Positions 23,990 to 36,221 of a DNA stretch of 64,000 nucleotides are shown piece by piece. The stretch comes from Hirsutella rhossiliensis (taxonomy: Eukaryota > Ascomycota > Sordariomycetes > Hypocreales > Ophiocordycipitaceae), in the NCBI RefSeq assembly GCF_020360975.1, contig NW_025408671.1, positions 2,232,001 through 2,296,000 on the forward strand, written 5' to 3'. How positions within the stretch are numbered: position 1 is the first letter of the stretch; each line of letters begins with the position of its first letter. The notes below the pieces were generated by a model that was not told where the DNA came from, did not search any database, and saw nothing but the letters and a program-made list of their open reading frames with translations. The translations under genes were made by a program, and so were the position numbers.

Positions 23990-25070
23990 ATATATACGAA
24001 TATCTAATATATAGATACTAAGGAATCCGAAGAATAATAAAATAGATTAAACGATAATATAACTTCTTATAGCTTAAGGAAGTAGTACGATAAGTTATTA
24101 AAGAATACGAACTTTATATATAAAGTAAAGCTAAATAATATAAACTATATAGAGAATTATAACCGCTACTAGTACTAGAGAAACTATAGGATTCGATAGC
24201 TTTTAACTATATTATAAAGCTACTACTATTAAAAGAACCTATAACTAATATTAAGTACGATAGTATATTCGTTATTACCGATAGACTAATAAAGTATAGG
24301 TATTTTTTACTATATAAAGAAGTAAGTAATATAGAAGAGCTAGTATATATATTCCTATAAATAATTATTAGTAATTATAGACTACTAAACGAAATTATCT
24401 TTAATAAAGGAAGTATATTTATAGCTAAGTTTTAGCAAGCTCTTATAGTATAATTACGGACGAAATATAAGCTTAGTATAGCTTATTACCTATAAATAGA
24501 TAGATAAATAGAACGACTTAACTAAACGCTTAAATAATATTTATAATACTATATTAGCTACGAATAAAACAATTAAGTTAAATAGCTACTAATAACGTAA
24601 CTAGCTTATAATAGCTTAGTTATAGAAATAACTAAGCTCTTACTAGTATACGCTAATTACGGATATAACCTAGAAGTATTTAAGGTTACTCGAGAAAGAC
24701 TATAAGTAGAACGAGCGATACTATAAGTAGATTAGCTATAAAAATTATATAAAGAAATATAATAAGAACTTTAATTTATTAGAGAACGAATATCTACTTA
24801 CTATAATCGGAAAAGATTATAGGGACTAATCTTTCGAGAGGGAGATATAGTCTACCTTATATAACAAAATATTAAAATAAAACGACTAAGTAATAAATTA
24901 GATTTTAAGAAACTTAGACCGTTTAAGGTTAAGGAAACTATTTTAAAAGTTAACTACGAACTTTCGCTACTAATAATAATATAGATATACCTAATATTTT
25001 ATATCTTATTATTAGAACTAGCGCTATAAAACGCTAAACTATAGGAAAAAATCGAAGTTAACGACGATTA
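23990..25070 (+). pseudogene. Gypsy C1 integrase relic
   Basis: The zinc-binding N-terminus is recognisable by IRRI...I.R.YNFL followed by VIKEYELYI.SKA (about 24025-24130), with the Cys pair altered. The core reads SIFVITDRLTKY (about 24240-24295; the D of the first catalytic block), then NEIIFNKGSIFIAKF (about 24385-24435) and R.IERLN.TL (about 24495-24530; the Glu of D-D-E). The C-terminus has LRPFKVKETI and ends in YILLLEL. No clear chromodomain was resolved downstream. Confidence 0.78.
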
Positions 25071-25999
25071 AGAATATAAAGTAGAATAAATACTAGATAT
25101 AAGAAAATAAGGTTAATAATAAGAATACCTTATTAAGTAGAAGGGATATAGACTAGAGGAAAATACCTAGGAACTACTTAAGCACTTAACCTACTATAGC
25201 TCTCTACTTCGATAATTTTACTAGAAGGTTTAGGAGGGATTAAAGGACTAAGATCCGTAAACTCCTTACTAATACCGAACGAGGACTAATTCGCCTTATT
25301 AGGAACGCCTAACGATTATAAGTTATTTGCCACCTAATGCTTATATATATTAAGCGTAGGTAAAACGCTATCCTTAGTATCTACTTCTTAGATACTACGA
25401 CGAAATAACTTAGAACTCTTTTCCTTCGCATGATTCCGAATCTTCTAGATATAAGCTAAACGATTAACGGCGATAGATATTTACGATTAAAGATTCGTAA
25501 GCTATGCCTAAAGCTCTAATAAGGCTTCCCTAGCTTCCTCTTCTTTAGAATATAGCCTACGCTACTCCGCTAATAATTTAGTTACTAAAAGAAATACGTT
25601 AGCTACTACGTATAGAAAGAATTAAAAGATACCTATAAGAAGAGGCTACTAAAACACTATTATAATAGGGACGACTACTAGTAATATAATTATTATAGCG
25701 CGAAGAATTTTCGGCTATCCGATAATTCGTCTTCTTTATCTTAAAGTATCGAGTGCACGGTATATCGGTAGGATCTCTACTTAAGTTAATATATTCGGTA
25801 AGAGTAGCGCGCTTAGAGGCTTTTCGGGAACGATTTTTTAGTATACGACTAGATATACTATTAGTAGTATATCCTAAAAGGATAAAAGAGATAAGGAACG
25901 ATATACTTACGTATAACGCGATAAGGGTATATTTATATATAGCGGCTAAGGCAGCTATAGTAGGTCTTATAGATAAGACTAAAAGGAGGGGAGATATCG
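25071..25999. other. Gypsy C1 region between integrase and 3' LTR
   Basis: About 0.93 kb with no domain that I recognise. It holds a GTG-initiated open frame of 91 codons (25753-26028) that runs into the LTR; this is not supported as a gene. The last bases before the LTR (AAAAGGAGGGGAGA) are the purine-rich tract expected for plus-strand priming. Confidence 0.55.
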
Positions 26000-26449
26000 T
26001 ATTACGACTACGGCTACTAGGCCGCTAACGGTCGACCGCGTTAAGCACGTAATACGGTCTAACGGATAAATAGTCGGCACGACTATCTAATAGATATAAG
26101 ATCGAGGGGATCGTAGAGATCTAAGTAATCTAGGATTAATAAGATTACTACGCTCTATACGATCTAATATTAGGGATTATAGCTAGGCCTATAATCTAAG
26201 GATAGTCTCTATAGGTATATATAGCTACCTACTTTTACTTCTTTAGATAGATAGCTCTCTAGCTTTTAATATAGATCTTTATTACGATTCTATCTCTAAT
26301 TTTAATTACTTAGTTATAGTCTATAGTCTACGACCTCCGACTTATTACTAACGTAATATACTTATTATTACTTAGACCACGCCCTATTATATCTACTAAT
26401 ATAAACCCCTCGATAGGTTTATCCCTTAGGAATAATACCGGTCGTTATA
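26000..26449 (+). repeat. 3' LTR of gypsy C1
   Basis: 450 bp, same ends as the 5' LTR, followed at once by the ATAAG target copy. Confidence 0.9.
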
Positions 26450-26454
26450 ATAAG

Positions 26455-26937
26455 CTACTACGTTATCGCTAATTTCGCTATATATAGTACGTAGTAGATA
26501 CCTATTATAGATACTATTAGGTTCGACTTCTTTAATATAAAAACAAGCTCTTTTAAGCTATAAAAGATTTTAATACTTATATTTAACGAATAACTAAATA
26601 TTAGGTCTAAGAATATAGTATAGATAATAATATATCTTTTAACTAGATAATAGAGTTAATACCCTAGGCCTAGGTAAACGGAATTAGTCTTAAACCGACT
26701 ATGCCTAGTATACCTAGATAGAATAGATTAATAGAGAGGGCTAGATCGAAGATTATATAGCTCGCTCGATATATTATAATTTACTCTAAGCTTCCGGAAT
26801 TCTTATAGCCCTATACTTAAGAATCTATTATTAAAATTCTTAACCTACCTCTATATAAATCTAATTAAGGACTCTTACCTTATAAGGTCTTTACTAGTTT
26901 TCTCTAAGTTAACGAGGAACTTTATAAACCCTATATT
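26455..26937 (+). pseudogene. Copia D integrase relic, central part
   Basis: Between C1 and A1 the copia D frame continues: IERARSKIIW and LARYIIIYSKLPEFLWPY (about 26735-26815), then SIIKILNLPLYKSN and LLPYKVFT (about 26825-26895). These match the block after the catalytic Glu in copia integrases (LP..LW.EA....Y..NR.P......TP). The frame stops at A1 and resumes at 33846-33851. Confidence 0.65.
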
Positions 26938-27414
26938 TATCGCGAAGCGTAGCCTAATTTCGTAGTTCTCGGAGATATCCCTTAGTACGAGGGACCTAGG
27001 AAGCTAAAAAACAGGTTTTAAGGAAGGAGCTAAAAGGAGGTATAGAGAGGAGGGTAGGGGTATAAGGGGAAGTAGAAGTAGCGATAGCTTCCTATAGAGG
27101 TAGCGAGAGATAAGACGGATATACCGGCAACGGCTAGAAAGGAGGAGAAAAACCGGTAAAAAGCTTAGTAGTTAAAGGGATATTAGTAGCTTCTTTAAGT
27201 AAGATCTTCTTTATTAATTAAGATGCTAAACGGGTATAAAGAGGGGCGTTAGATAGAGGAAAGAAGGACAATAAAGGCAATATAATAATTACTCCCTTAC
27301 CGTAATTACTACTGCCGTAAGAATTAAATCTCTCTGCCTTGCCTATCCGACCCCTTACTTCTAATTTTACCTTTATGCATTTTTTATATACTTTTTATAT
27401 CTCTCTTTACGAGA
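26938..27414 (+). repeat. 5' LTR of copia A1
   Basis: Starts TATCGCGAAGCG (TGTCGCG in the 3' LTR and solo copy) and ends TTTACGAGA. Aligned with the solo LTR at 55925-56402, nearly all differences are TG to TA or CA to TA, a clear internal RIP calibration. Confidence 0.9.
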
Positions 27415-27431
27415 GTTATAAGCCCGGGAGG
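27415..27431 (+). other. Primer-binding site of copia A1 (half initiator tRNA-Met type)
   Basis: GTTATAAGCCCGGGAGG begins directly after the LTR. Reading the single TA as an original TG gives GTTATGAGCCC, the complement of the initiator tRNA-Met anticodon loop (GGGCUCAUAAC). Drosophila copia and yeast Ty5 prime from this half-tRNA. The same bases follow the TRIM LTR (52904) and nearly the same follow the B LTR (52381). Confidence 0.65.
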
Positions 27432-27639
27432 AATAGAATTCCTATACCTTCCGGCTGCTATAAAAGGCACCTTTCTTATATCCCTCGTAGCTTCCTTTTA
27501 CCCCTCTTACTAGAAAAGCCGATTTTTAACTAACTTTTCTGCCCCCTCTTTCGCAATAATAACGAAAACGACTCTCTACCGTCCCTACGGTCTATAGGAC
27601 GATTCTTATAGAGCCCTAAGATTAGGATAAGTAGGTAAA

Positions 27640-28620
27640 GGAGCTACGGGCTCGTATAGATAGAACTATCTATAATTTAGTCTTCTCTAATAAGCAGGAC
27701 CCTCTTAAGCCCCCTCTTCGTTCTAGAGTAACGGAATTTATAGAGGGAGCTTCCCTCTTCTCCGAGCTAACCTCCGTATAGCAGAGAGCTTTTTCTACTA
27801 CCTTAGGCGACTACGAGAGTCACCGAAAGGAATACCTTTACGAGACGAAGCTGCTAACTGCTGCTCGTACGGCAATAACGGAATCCGTTAGTGCCGTAAA
27901 GCTAATCTCTCTTCGAGAGGAAGAGACTCCTAGGCAGTAGCTTTTAAAGCTCGAGACCTCGATAGCTCCCTCGAGGGGCTATATAACTAACTATATTAAG
28001 AAGACCTATACGGCCTAGCTAAGAGCCTTTTCTGCTAAGAACCTGCTAGCTTCTTCGTAGCTAGCTAAGTAGGAAGAAATCCTCGAGGAAGCTAACTAAT
28101 ACTTCCTTATAGAAGCTCTTTCCGGCTAGTAGCTATAGGATATATCTCTGCTAATAAAGCCTATTAGTAACGGTTACTCGACTATCTTTCGAGAAGCTAG
28201 CCGGGAACTAAACGAAGAGGCTGCTAGAGTGCAACAATAAGTAGTCTTATTCCTTCGTAGCTAGCACTCGACCTAGACGGCTCGACCTGCTGCCCCTATA
28301 GCTGCTGCAGCCCCTATTGCTGCGGTTCCCGCTGCTGCTGCTGCGGCTGTTGCCCCTCCGGCTCTACCTCCCTTAAGAGCCTTAACACCGTCTTTAACGG
28401 CTGCCCTAGTCCTGGCCCCGGCTTTGTATCTTGCTCCGGGCCCGGCCCCGGCCCCGTCTATTAGAACGGCCCGACTAGTCCCCTAATAGACCTTTTAGTC
28501 CGTTAGTCGAAAAATCAGGGAACTAGTCGAAATCGAACCTCTTCGTTAAAATCAATAATAAGGGGTAAAAAGGGGGGGTTTTTAAGTAGACCTTCCGGAT
28601 CGGGACGAGGATTCCTCGAA
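27640..28620 (+). pseudogene. Copia A1 gag-region relic with Ala/Pro-rich segment
   Basis: Coding-like plus-strand frame after the leader. At 28291-28490 it has a run of GCN and CCN codons giving an Ala/Pro-rich low-complexity linker. The codons GCT/GCG/GCC survive because GC is not a RIP target. Charged sequence follows (QSVSRKIRELVEIEPLR, the first codon now TAG). No zinc knuckle was found. A2 begins exactly within this Ala/Pro segment. Confidence 0.5.
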
Positions 28621-29389
28621 GAAATAGAAGACTAGACGACGAAACGGCTGCCTAGCCTATAAATCCCTAGGCTATCGATTATTACAATGCTAGTAGGTCT
28701 TCGAGGAAAACCGACCTAAAGGATTTAACCCTTTAAAGAGGCTATAAGAAACGATATAATAGTCTCTTAAGGAGGACCCCTCGTTATAGAAGAAAATAGA
28801 CGAGATTCGGGTTGCTAAGAAATAGTAACTAACGCCGCTGCCTATATTCGAGCCGTAAATTTAAGGAAAAATCGTTAGTATAGCAAATCCGGTATTCGTC
28901 TTCCCTATAGATTAGTAAGACTAACCGTTAGGACCCTCCGACTATCCCCTACGAAAATTAGCTATCCTTAACTTTAGTGCTTCCCTCGATATCTATAATA
29001 TACTCTTACGATTCCGGTCCTTTAAGAAGGTATAAAGGGAATATCTTATTGCCGGGGAATTAACTATATAGATAGAAGGATATAGAAGGGTGAATTTTAC
29101 GATAAAATTACCTAATAGATCTATACGAATTCTTCGAAGAAAAAGGGTAGCTTTTTGCCCTTGATTTTTAATAAGCCTAATTTCCTTCCGCCTTCTTCGA
29201 GAGGAAGGAATCTTCTAGGATATAACGTCTAAGCCTACGAGGCTAGTCTAGAAGAATTAGACTATTAGGCTTATCGAGGAGAAATTCGGTTAATTCGTTC
29301 TCGAATTCTAACCTATTTATAGGAAGGAAACACTCGAGAAGTTAGCTTTCCCTACTAGGAGGAATAGGTCTACTATAAAAGACCCTCTT

Positions 29390-30340
29390 CTAGCAGCCTA
29401 AGGAGACGGCATTCTTTAGCACGCACGACTCGGTTACCCGGGCCCCCTAGCTTTATATAAGCTAGGCTAATAATAGGGCGTACGAATAAGGGGCCTAAAG
29501 ACCGTCGAATGCGAATACTATAGCTAAGGAAAGACTAGGAGATAAATTTTTAGACGAACGCCTTTACGGCCGGACCAGCCGTGTAAGGAAATTTAGGTCG
29601 ACTAGACCGACGTCTCTAGGGATTAGGAAAGCTTCGTTAGGGTAATGTTTTTTATAGACGCCTTTTTAGGGATGGTTTTCCCCTATTTCTTACGGACCTA
29701 CCTAAGTAAGTATAACTAGTTTGCCCTCTAAGACTTCGTTAACTAGATAAAATCCTACTTTAGCTACGAGGTAAAAAAGATACGGTCTAACGGAGAGCTA
29801 TTTACGAAGGATATCTTAAATTAGCTTCGAAAAAGGGGTATTTTACCCCTCCCGTTAGCACCGAATACCTAGGCCTAGAACGGAGGGGTAGAAAGATTAG
29901 GGGGTGCTATAATAGAAAGGGCCCGTACGATAAGACTTGCTATAAAGCTTCTATACGATCTTTAGAGGGAAGTCGTTAAGACCGCCTATTACCTTCGGAA
30001 CCGGACCCCTAGGGACCCTAAGGACCCTAGGGAACTAAACTAAGGAATAGACTAGAAATCCCCCCTTAAGCTCTTTACGAAGAAGAGGGCCTCGCTAGCT
30101 TACCTTCGTGCCTATGGCTATAAAGCATATGCAATAACTGCCGATATATAGCTAAAAAGGAAGAAGAAAAGAAAGCTTAATCCTAGAGCCTTCATTAGTT
30201 ACCTCGTTAGTTATAATTCTACGAATATCTTCTAGATCTAGATTCCTCTTCTATAGAAGGTTATTTTAACTAGGGATATAATTTTCGATGAATCTAGCTT
30301 CTTCGATAGAAAGAGGGATTAATAGCCCCTCTTACTCTCT
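29390..30340 (+). pseudogene. Copia A1 integrase relic
   Basis: The frame reads LPGPLALYKLG (GAG-pre-integrase, about 29430-29465), then CKEI.VD.TDVS (about 29584-29620), VMFFIDAFLGMVFPYFL (about 29643-29695), NGGVERLGGAIIERAR (about 29880-29930) and TAYYLRNRTPRDP (about 29975-30015), ending in KVILTRDIIFDESSFF (about 30255-30305). This is the copia integrase order with D, D and the E of NG..E all visible. Stops fall at probable Gln codons. Confidence 0.82.
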
Positions 30341-30714
30341 TAACGTTAGCTAATTTAGAAGATTTAAATCCCCCCTTCCTAATAGTCTTAAGAAGAGGTC
30401 CTAGACGAGGAAACGGAAGAAGAAACCGACGTCGAAGTAGTTAAGGATAACGCCGACTTCGAAGAAGAGGAAGCTGCTAGATTAGATAATCTAGACGAAG
30501 AAGGAGACTATAGAAAAGCGGTAGAGCTAGAATACGCCTACCTACCTACGCCTCCTCCTACGTAAGAAGAAGATCTAGAAGCAGCTTTTTTAGTTAGTCT
30601 TCCCGTCTCGACCCCTAAGGGGGTAGGAAAGGCACCTCTCTCGAAGGATTACCCAGCTGCCTTTATATCCCTACTTCGAGAAGTAAAGGAAGGTATAGGG
30701 CCCGATACGGATAC

Positions 30715-31282
30715 TGTAAGGAACGGTGTTCCTACTATAAATAAAGCAGCTATAATATACTCTCCCGATTATATAAGCCAATAAGTAGTATATTAATTAT
30801 AGACAAAATCTCATCCTATAGAGCAAGAATCGCTCGTCATTTTGCATGTCATTATGCATTAAACGGGTTGCCGGTTATCGTACAATCGGGAATCGAAGGA
30901 ACAGAGCTAGCTTAGAATGCTAGCTAAGACCTCTTAAGAACACCGGCACGACCAACCTCCTCTAAACACGAATATCAGTGGAACCAAGACACTTCCAGAT
31001 TCACTCGAGATATCACGGAATTCCTCAGTCTCAGGGCTATACGGCAGCCTAAATCTGGTCCCGAAAGGTTCTTCCGTTCAGCTACAATTGTCTATATAAG
31101 ACAGCATGTCCGCTGGTAGATAGATAGAAAATCATCAACTTCAACACCTCTTCCACACACCAATACACTACCAATAAATTCCGTTGAAAATCCTACCTTA
31201 TACTCCTTCTTCCCCTCTATCACGTAGTCTTACGTGATTTCTTGATTTCCCAAAATTCCGCTTTTGCTCATATACCTTTAGA
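30715..31282 (+). mobile_element. LTR-like insertion E2 (568 bp, probable solo LTR) inside copia A1
   Basis: Same ends and length as E1 and about 98 percent identical by eye; target duplication GATAC (30710-30714, 31283-31287). The paralogous copia A2 has the uninterrupted site at 48031-48046 (AATATAGTTATTAAAG), which proves the insertion event and its borders. E2 keeps CA and TG even though its host A1 is RIP-mutated. Confidence 0.88.
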
Positions 31283-31287
31283 GATAC

Positions 31288-33100
31288 TAAAGAAGACTAA
31301 CCTCTCCCCTATTTTAATCGTTTTTCCGACTTCTACCTAACGCTAATAGAAGACGGTTCCTATAGAGCGCTTATAGTAGGCCGGCTTTTTAAGCTATAGC
31401 TATTAGCAAGGAAGGTATATAAAAGAGACCTCCTAGACCTACTAGCAAACTAAAAGCAGCTAGAAAAACACCCTTTAAGAGACTAGTTTTTCTAGGCCTA
31501 GAGAGACTACCTAGCCTTATACGAAGAGATAGGGTCTTTCGAAGAGGTCCTTAAGGAAAAAGCAAGAGGAAAATAGGTCCTTAGCTATAAGTAGGTCTTT
31601 ATCTATAAGACTAATAAATATAGCTTCCTTTAAAAGTATAAAGCCCGGCTAGTTATCTATAGGAATTAATAGGAAAAAGGGGATCTACCTACTAGGGCAA
31701 CCACCCTAGTAGGGATGTCTTTTCGGACCCTTATAGCTATAGTAGCAGAATTCGACCTCGAACTCGATTAGATAGATATAGTTAATGCCTTTATTAACTG
31801 CCTACTCGAGGAAGAAGAAGTTATCTATATACGACTTCCTCTTAGTTTCTAATAACTAGGAAAGGTTCTACGGCTTAGGAAAGCTCTATACGGACTATAA
31901 AGATCACCCCTTCTTTAGCAATAGCATTTAATAGGTTCCCTTAAAGCCCTAGGATTTAAGAAAGTCCCTTAGGAACCGTGTATAATATAGAAGGGTAAAA
32001 TCACGGTCTTCTTCTACGTCGACGATATTATCTAGGCTTACCTAAAAGAGGAAGAGGCTGCTACTAGGGAGGCTATACGAGGCCTATAATAAAGGTATAA
32101 GATAACTAAGCTAGGGGAGCTAAAGTGGTTCCTAGGGATACGAATCCTTTAGAATAGGTCCTAACGGACTATCTAGCTTACCTAAGACGCCTATATCGAT
32201 AAGGTCGCTTATAAATTCCTCCCTAATTCCCTCGATAAGAAGCTTCCCTCTACGCCTATATTAGATAAAGAGCTTTTACTTAATCCGTCCTTTTAAGCTA
32301 GGGAGTAAGAGAAACACTAATATTAATAAAAGGCTCCTGCTTTTTTTAGCTATTTCTACTAGACCGGATATCTCTTTTACGGTCTCCCGGCTAGCTAGGC
32401 ATAACTAGGATCCTAGCCCTAGGCATTAAGAAGCAGTAGATAGAGCTATCCTTTATCTCTATTTAACGAGATTATATAGTCTGCGCCTAGGAGGGTAGGG
32501 AAGGAAATTAGCTGCCGAAATCTTCCTTTATTCGAGCGATTCGTCCTTTACGGACAATTCCTTAGACAGAAAGAGCTTATAGGGGTATATTATATCCCTT
32601 TTTAGAGGAACTATTGCTTAGAGAGCTTCGAAGTAAGCTACTATTACTATATTAAGCATAGAGGCAGAGCTACTAGCTCTTTTAAAAGCGTTAAAAGAAG
32701 CGATTTTCCTTAGCCGGCTACTAATATCTTTACGACTATAAATTCCGTCCCTATTAGCTATAGAATACGATAACACGTAGACTATACGAATTCTTATAGA
32801 GGAAAATAATAAGCTATCGACCCGGCTACGGTATATCGATATCTACTAGCATTAGTTACGCTAAGAGGTCTAAAGGGGACTAATTTCCGTCTATTAGGTT
32901 CTAACGGCATTAATAAAAGCCGACGGTCTTACGAAGCCCTTACCGAAGTAGAAGCTAGCTGTCTTTTTATAGTAAATTAGGCTAGAAGACGGTCGAGAAA
33001 AGCTATCCTTAGAAGCCCGCCTTAAGAGTCTACGAGAGGAGCTAATAGTACGTAGGAGGAAGGAGACGTCTATAGCCAAAGAGAGGAATTAGGACTTATC
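31288..33100 (+). pseudogene. Copia A1 reverse transcriptase and RNase H relic
   Basis: RT blocks: KARLVIYRN (about 31640-31670), DLPTRATTLVGMSFRTLIAI (31681-31740), EFDLEL, stop, IDIVNAFINC (about 31750-31800), then FFYVDDI at 32009-32029, the catalytic box of copia RT with both Asp retained. LG...KWFLGI follows near 32110-32140 and the RNase H acidic blocks near 32620-32780. The minus-strand open frame at 32894-33079 is only a shadow. Shared with A2 at 48000-49860. Confidence 0.85.
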
Positions 33101-33357
33101 CTAGAGGAGGGCCCCTAGCTTAATTAGGACTTATTCTTCTTAAAGGCCCCCTTTTTAGGGACTTGTCCTTAGAGAAGCCCCCCTTTCTTATAGGACTTAA
33201 TTTCCTCCTTAGGCCCCTTTTCCTAAAGTAGGTCTAAAAGAGCCTAGGGCTAAAACCCGGATTTCTCGAGTAGGGGATAAGTGTAGACTAAGACCTCCTC
33301 TATACGCTTACCGGCCTAGGTATTTAGCTTTACCCTTTCTATAAGGGCAGGCTATAG

Positions 33358-33368
33358 CTAAGGGGGTG
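33358..33368 (+). other. Polypurine tract of copia A1
   Basis: CTAAGGGGGTG directly before the 3' LTR (TGTCGCG). The TRIM at 53121 has CTAAGGGGGTA in the same position. Confidence 0.7.
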
Positions 33369-33845
33369 TGTCGCGAAGCGTGGCCTAATTTCGTAGTTCT
33401 CGGAGATATCCCTTAGCACGAGGGACCTAGGAAGCTAAAAAACAGGTTTTAAGGAAGGAGCTAAAAGGAGGTGCAAAGAGGAGGGTAGGGGTATAAGGGG
33501 AAGTAGAAGTAGCGATAGCTTCCTATAGAGGTAGCGAGAGATAAGACGGATATACCGGCAACGGCTAGAAAGAAGGAGAAAAACCGGTAAAAAGCTTAGT
33601 AGTTAAAGGGACATTAGTAGCTTCTTTAAGTAAGATCTTCTTTATTAATTAAGATACTAGACGGGTATAAAGAGGGGCGTTAGATAGAGGAAAGAAGGAT
33701 AATAAAGGCAATATAATAATTACTCCCCTACCGTAATTACTACTACTATAAGAATTAAATCTCTCTACCCTACCTATCCGACCCCTTACTTTTAATTTTA
33801 CCTTCGTGTATTTTTTATATACTTCTTATATCTCTCTTTACGAGA
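33369..33845 (+). repeat. 3' LTR of copia A1
   Basis: 477 bp, TGTCGCGAAGCGTGG to TTTACGAGA, followed by ATATT. It keeps the terminal TG that the 5' LTR has lost. Confidence 0.92.
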
Positions 33846-33850
33846 ATATT

Positions 33851-36150
33851 TACTACCTACGTACGTTTATTTATATTATATAGGTATATATTAAGAAAGA
33901 ATAGCGCGTATAGGCTAGGAAGATAGCTCTAAGAGCTAAAGAAGGAAAGTTAGTTAGCTAGGAAGGTATTTATAGTAAAATTTACTATATTTATATACTA
34001 GCTTAAAATCGAATCGTCTAAGTATATAATACTTGCTTTTATAAGAAACGCTTCTAGGAACTATATAAGTTAGTAAGCGCTAAAGAAGTCGATATAATTA
34101 AGTACGAAGCTATGCTTCTTAATAAAGTTTAAGAAGAAGAAGCTAGAGTAACTATCGTTAAGCGAATATCTAATTCGCTATTAACTATCGAACTAAGAGG
34201 AAGGACGACTAATAAAGGTCCGTCTATTAAAGAAACGTAAGACTATTATCTGCTAATACTAGAGATAACGTAAGAGCTAGATAAATCCTATAATACTTTT
34301 ATAAATACTTTATTAGACTCCGAAGATAGCTAGGATAACGGACTAGCTAATAAACAGCTAATCCCTCTAGAAATAAGCGAGACTTATACTACGCCGGTTA
34401 TAAGTTTACCTTAACCGAGTTATTAAAACGCGCAGCGACCTATAAGGTACTATTAAAAGCTTTATCGCGGTAATTTAAGAGATTAGGCTTTAGCTTTATT
34501 ACCCCTAGATATAGTCTCTCCGATAAACCGTTTAGAAACACTTTATTTAATAGTAATAAAGGCAGAAAGCCTTATAAACTCGCTATAAAGGCTACCCGTT
34601 CCTAAGTTATATAGAAAGGCTTAAGTATCCCTAGATTAAGAGATAAAGTAGAAACTAGTATTTAATAAGTAGTATAAGTACCTCTAAGATTAAAGTATAT
34701 AGATACTAAAAGAATTACCCTACGATATAAAACTACTTCCTAAAAAATAGGTTCTCGACGAGAAGAAACTTCCGATAAGAGAACTAGTTAGTAGAGCCCG
34801 CTAGGTTATCTATAGGAATTTTAAGGAACACGATAGCTAGGTAGTCTAGGATATATATACTACCGTTATAAGCACGATATTAGTTAAAATATTCTTAATA
34901 TAGATAGTAATTCTCGACCTCGAATATTATTAGTTCGATATCGCTATAGCCTTTTTAAATATAGATATACCTAAGAGCACGAATATCTATATTATATAGC
35001 TAGAAGGCTATAGGGACGGTATAAGTAGAGTTTGTCTTTTAAAGAAAGCTCTATATAGCCTATAAAAGAGCCTACTTTAGTAGTTTCTTATAATTACGCT
35101 TATTTTAAAGACCCTTAGATTCGAGCCCCTTAACGCGGATCTCTATCTATTTAAGGACGTAAAGCGAGGCTGTATTCTAATCCTCTATATAGACGATATA
35201 CTAGTCGCTATACTAATATAAGAGATAGTCTTCTACGTTAAGGAGCAGCTCTAATCGTTCTTTAAGCTAAAAGACCTTAGTAAAGTAAACGACTTCCTTA
35301 GATTTACGGTTATTAAAGATAGGCCGAATAGGCGCGTATATCTCTTATAGGAGAAGTTTACTAAGAAAATTATATCTAAGTATAGATATTAGACGCTTAA
35401 TATAGTAATAATACTATAGCCCTAAGGATTTAAGCTTCCGTTTACTTCGGCGTCCGATAAATCTCTCTAGAAATCCTATATTAAATAGACTAGCTTACTA
35501 AACTTTCTTTTAACTAAGATAAGACCTAATATTATATATATAATAAACCGTCTTTATAAAGCTAATACTAAGCCGTTTAAATAGTATATATAGTTACTTA
35601 AATACCTTTTTAGGTATCTTATAGGTACTAAGAACTTATCTCTATACTTAGGTAGAAAATACTCTATTACTAATCTACTACTTCTTGCCTTCGCGGACGC
35701 GGCGTTCGCCGACTAAATACCGATACGCTACTTAACTACTAGCTATATTATTCTTCTTATAGGTTATTTAATCTTATAAAAATCTAGTAAGTAGATAATT
35801 ATAGCGCTATTTATAATAGAAGCTAAGTTTATAAATCTTATACTAACTAAGTAAGCTTTACTATAGATAAACCGTATTATTTAAAATCTTAGGATTTAAT
35901 CTATAAAACTAATAATTATATTTATAGACTCGCGTAATACTTAGCTTATAGTACTTAACTTAATAAAATCGGCATAAACCCGCTATATTAACGTCCGTTA
36001 TAAATAGATTATTAACCGAGTAACTTAAGGGGACTTTAATATTTAATATATCTTAATATAGGATATAATAGCTAATAGACTAATAAAGCTACTTACCTAG
36101 GACCGTTACGTTATATTTATTTAATAACTTAGACTTACCTATCTTATAAA
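33851..36150 (+). pseudogene. Copia D integrase end, reverse transcriptase and RNase H relic
   Basis: The copia D frame resumes after A1. RT is recognised by LYIDDILVA at 35184-35210, preceded by a KKALYSL.KSL block near 35040-35070 and AFLNIDIPKSTNIYI near 34950-34995. RNase H acidic motifs follow (FADAAFAD at about 35690-35714). It ends just before the polypurine tract. All stops are TAA/TAG. This supplies the 3' half of element D, whose 5' half is at 16823-18778. Confidence 0.78.
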
Positions 36151-36213
36151 TACCTAATCTTATATTCTAACTTTAGGCATTTAATCTTATTTTTATCTAG
36201 CTATATCTAGCTA

Positions 36214-36221
36214 TAGGGGGG
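36214..36221 (+). other. Polypurine tract of copia D
   Basis: TAGGGGGG immediately before the 3' LTR start TATTAAAGG. Confidence 0.65.

Larger units (their letters stand above)
18779..26449 (+). mobile_element. Full-length gypsy (Ty3-like) retrotransposon C1
   Basis: 7671 bp with two 450-bp LTRs (18779-19228 and 26000-26449) and a perfect 5-bp target duplication ATAAG (18774-18778, 26450-26454). Domain order gag, protease, RT, RNase H, integrase is that of Metaviridae. It is inserted in the pre-integrase/integrase region of copia D. RIP has destroyed all frames. Two 5' fragments of the same family, C2 and C3, lie at 42333 and 59661. The C-terminus after the integrase ends in YILLLEL, matching the HVSLLE block seen in fungal gypsy integrases. 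Confidence 0.9.
26938..33845 (+). mobile_element. Full-length copia retrotransposon A1, interrupted by E2
   Basis: Two 477-bp LTRs (26938-27414 and 33369-33845) and the 5-bp target duplication ATATT (26933-26937, 33846-33850). Order gag, integrase, RT, RNase H marks it as Ty1/copia. Without E2 and its target copy it is 6335 bp. A half-tRNA primer site follows the 5' LTR and CTAAGGGGGTG precedes the 3' LTR. RIP is moderate: many CA and TG survive here that are lost in A2 (45648-50606). It is inserted in copia D. Confidence 0.92.

Noticed and set aside
25753..26028. 91-codon open frame, plus strand, GTG start
   Set aside because: It crosses from the gypsy C1 tail into the 3' LTR, has no known motif and no counterpart elsewhere in the window. 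It is the longest gap between stops by chance.
27339..27533. 64-codon open frame at the LTR/leader of copia A1
   Set aside because: It spans the LTR end and the primer site; no protein would be expected there.
32894..33079. 61-codon open frame, minus strand
   Set aside because: Antisense shadow of the copia A1 RNase H region.
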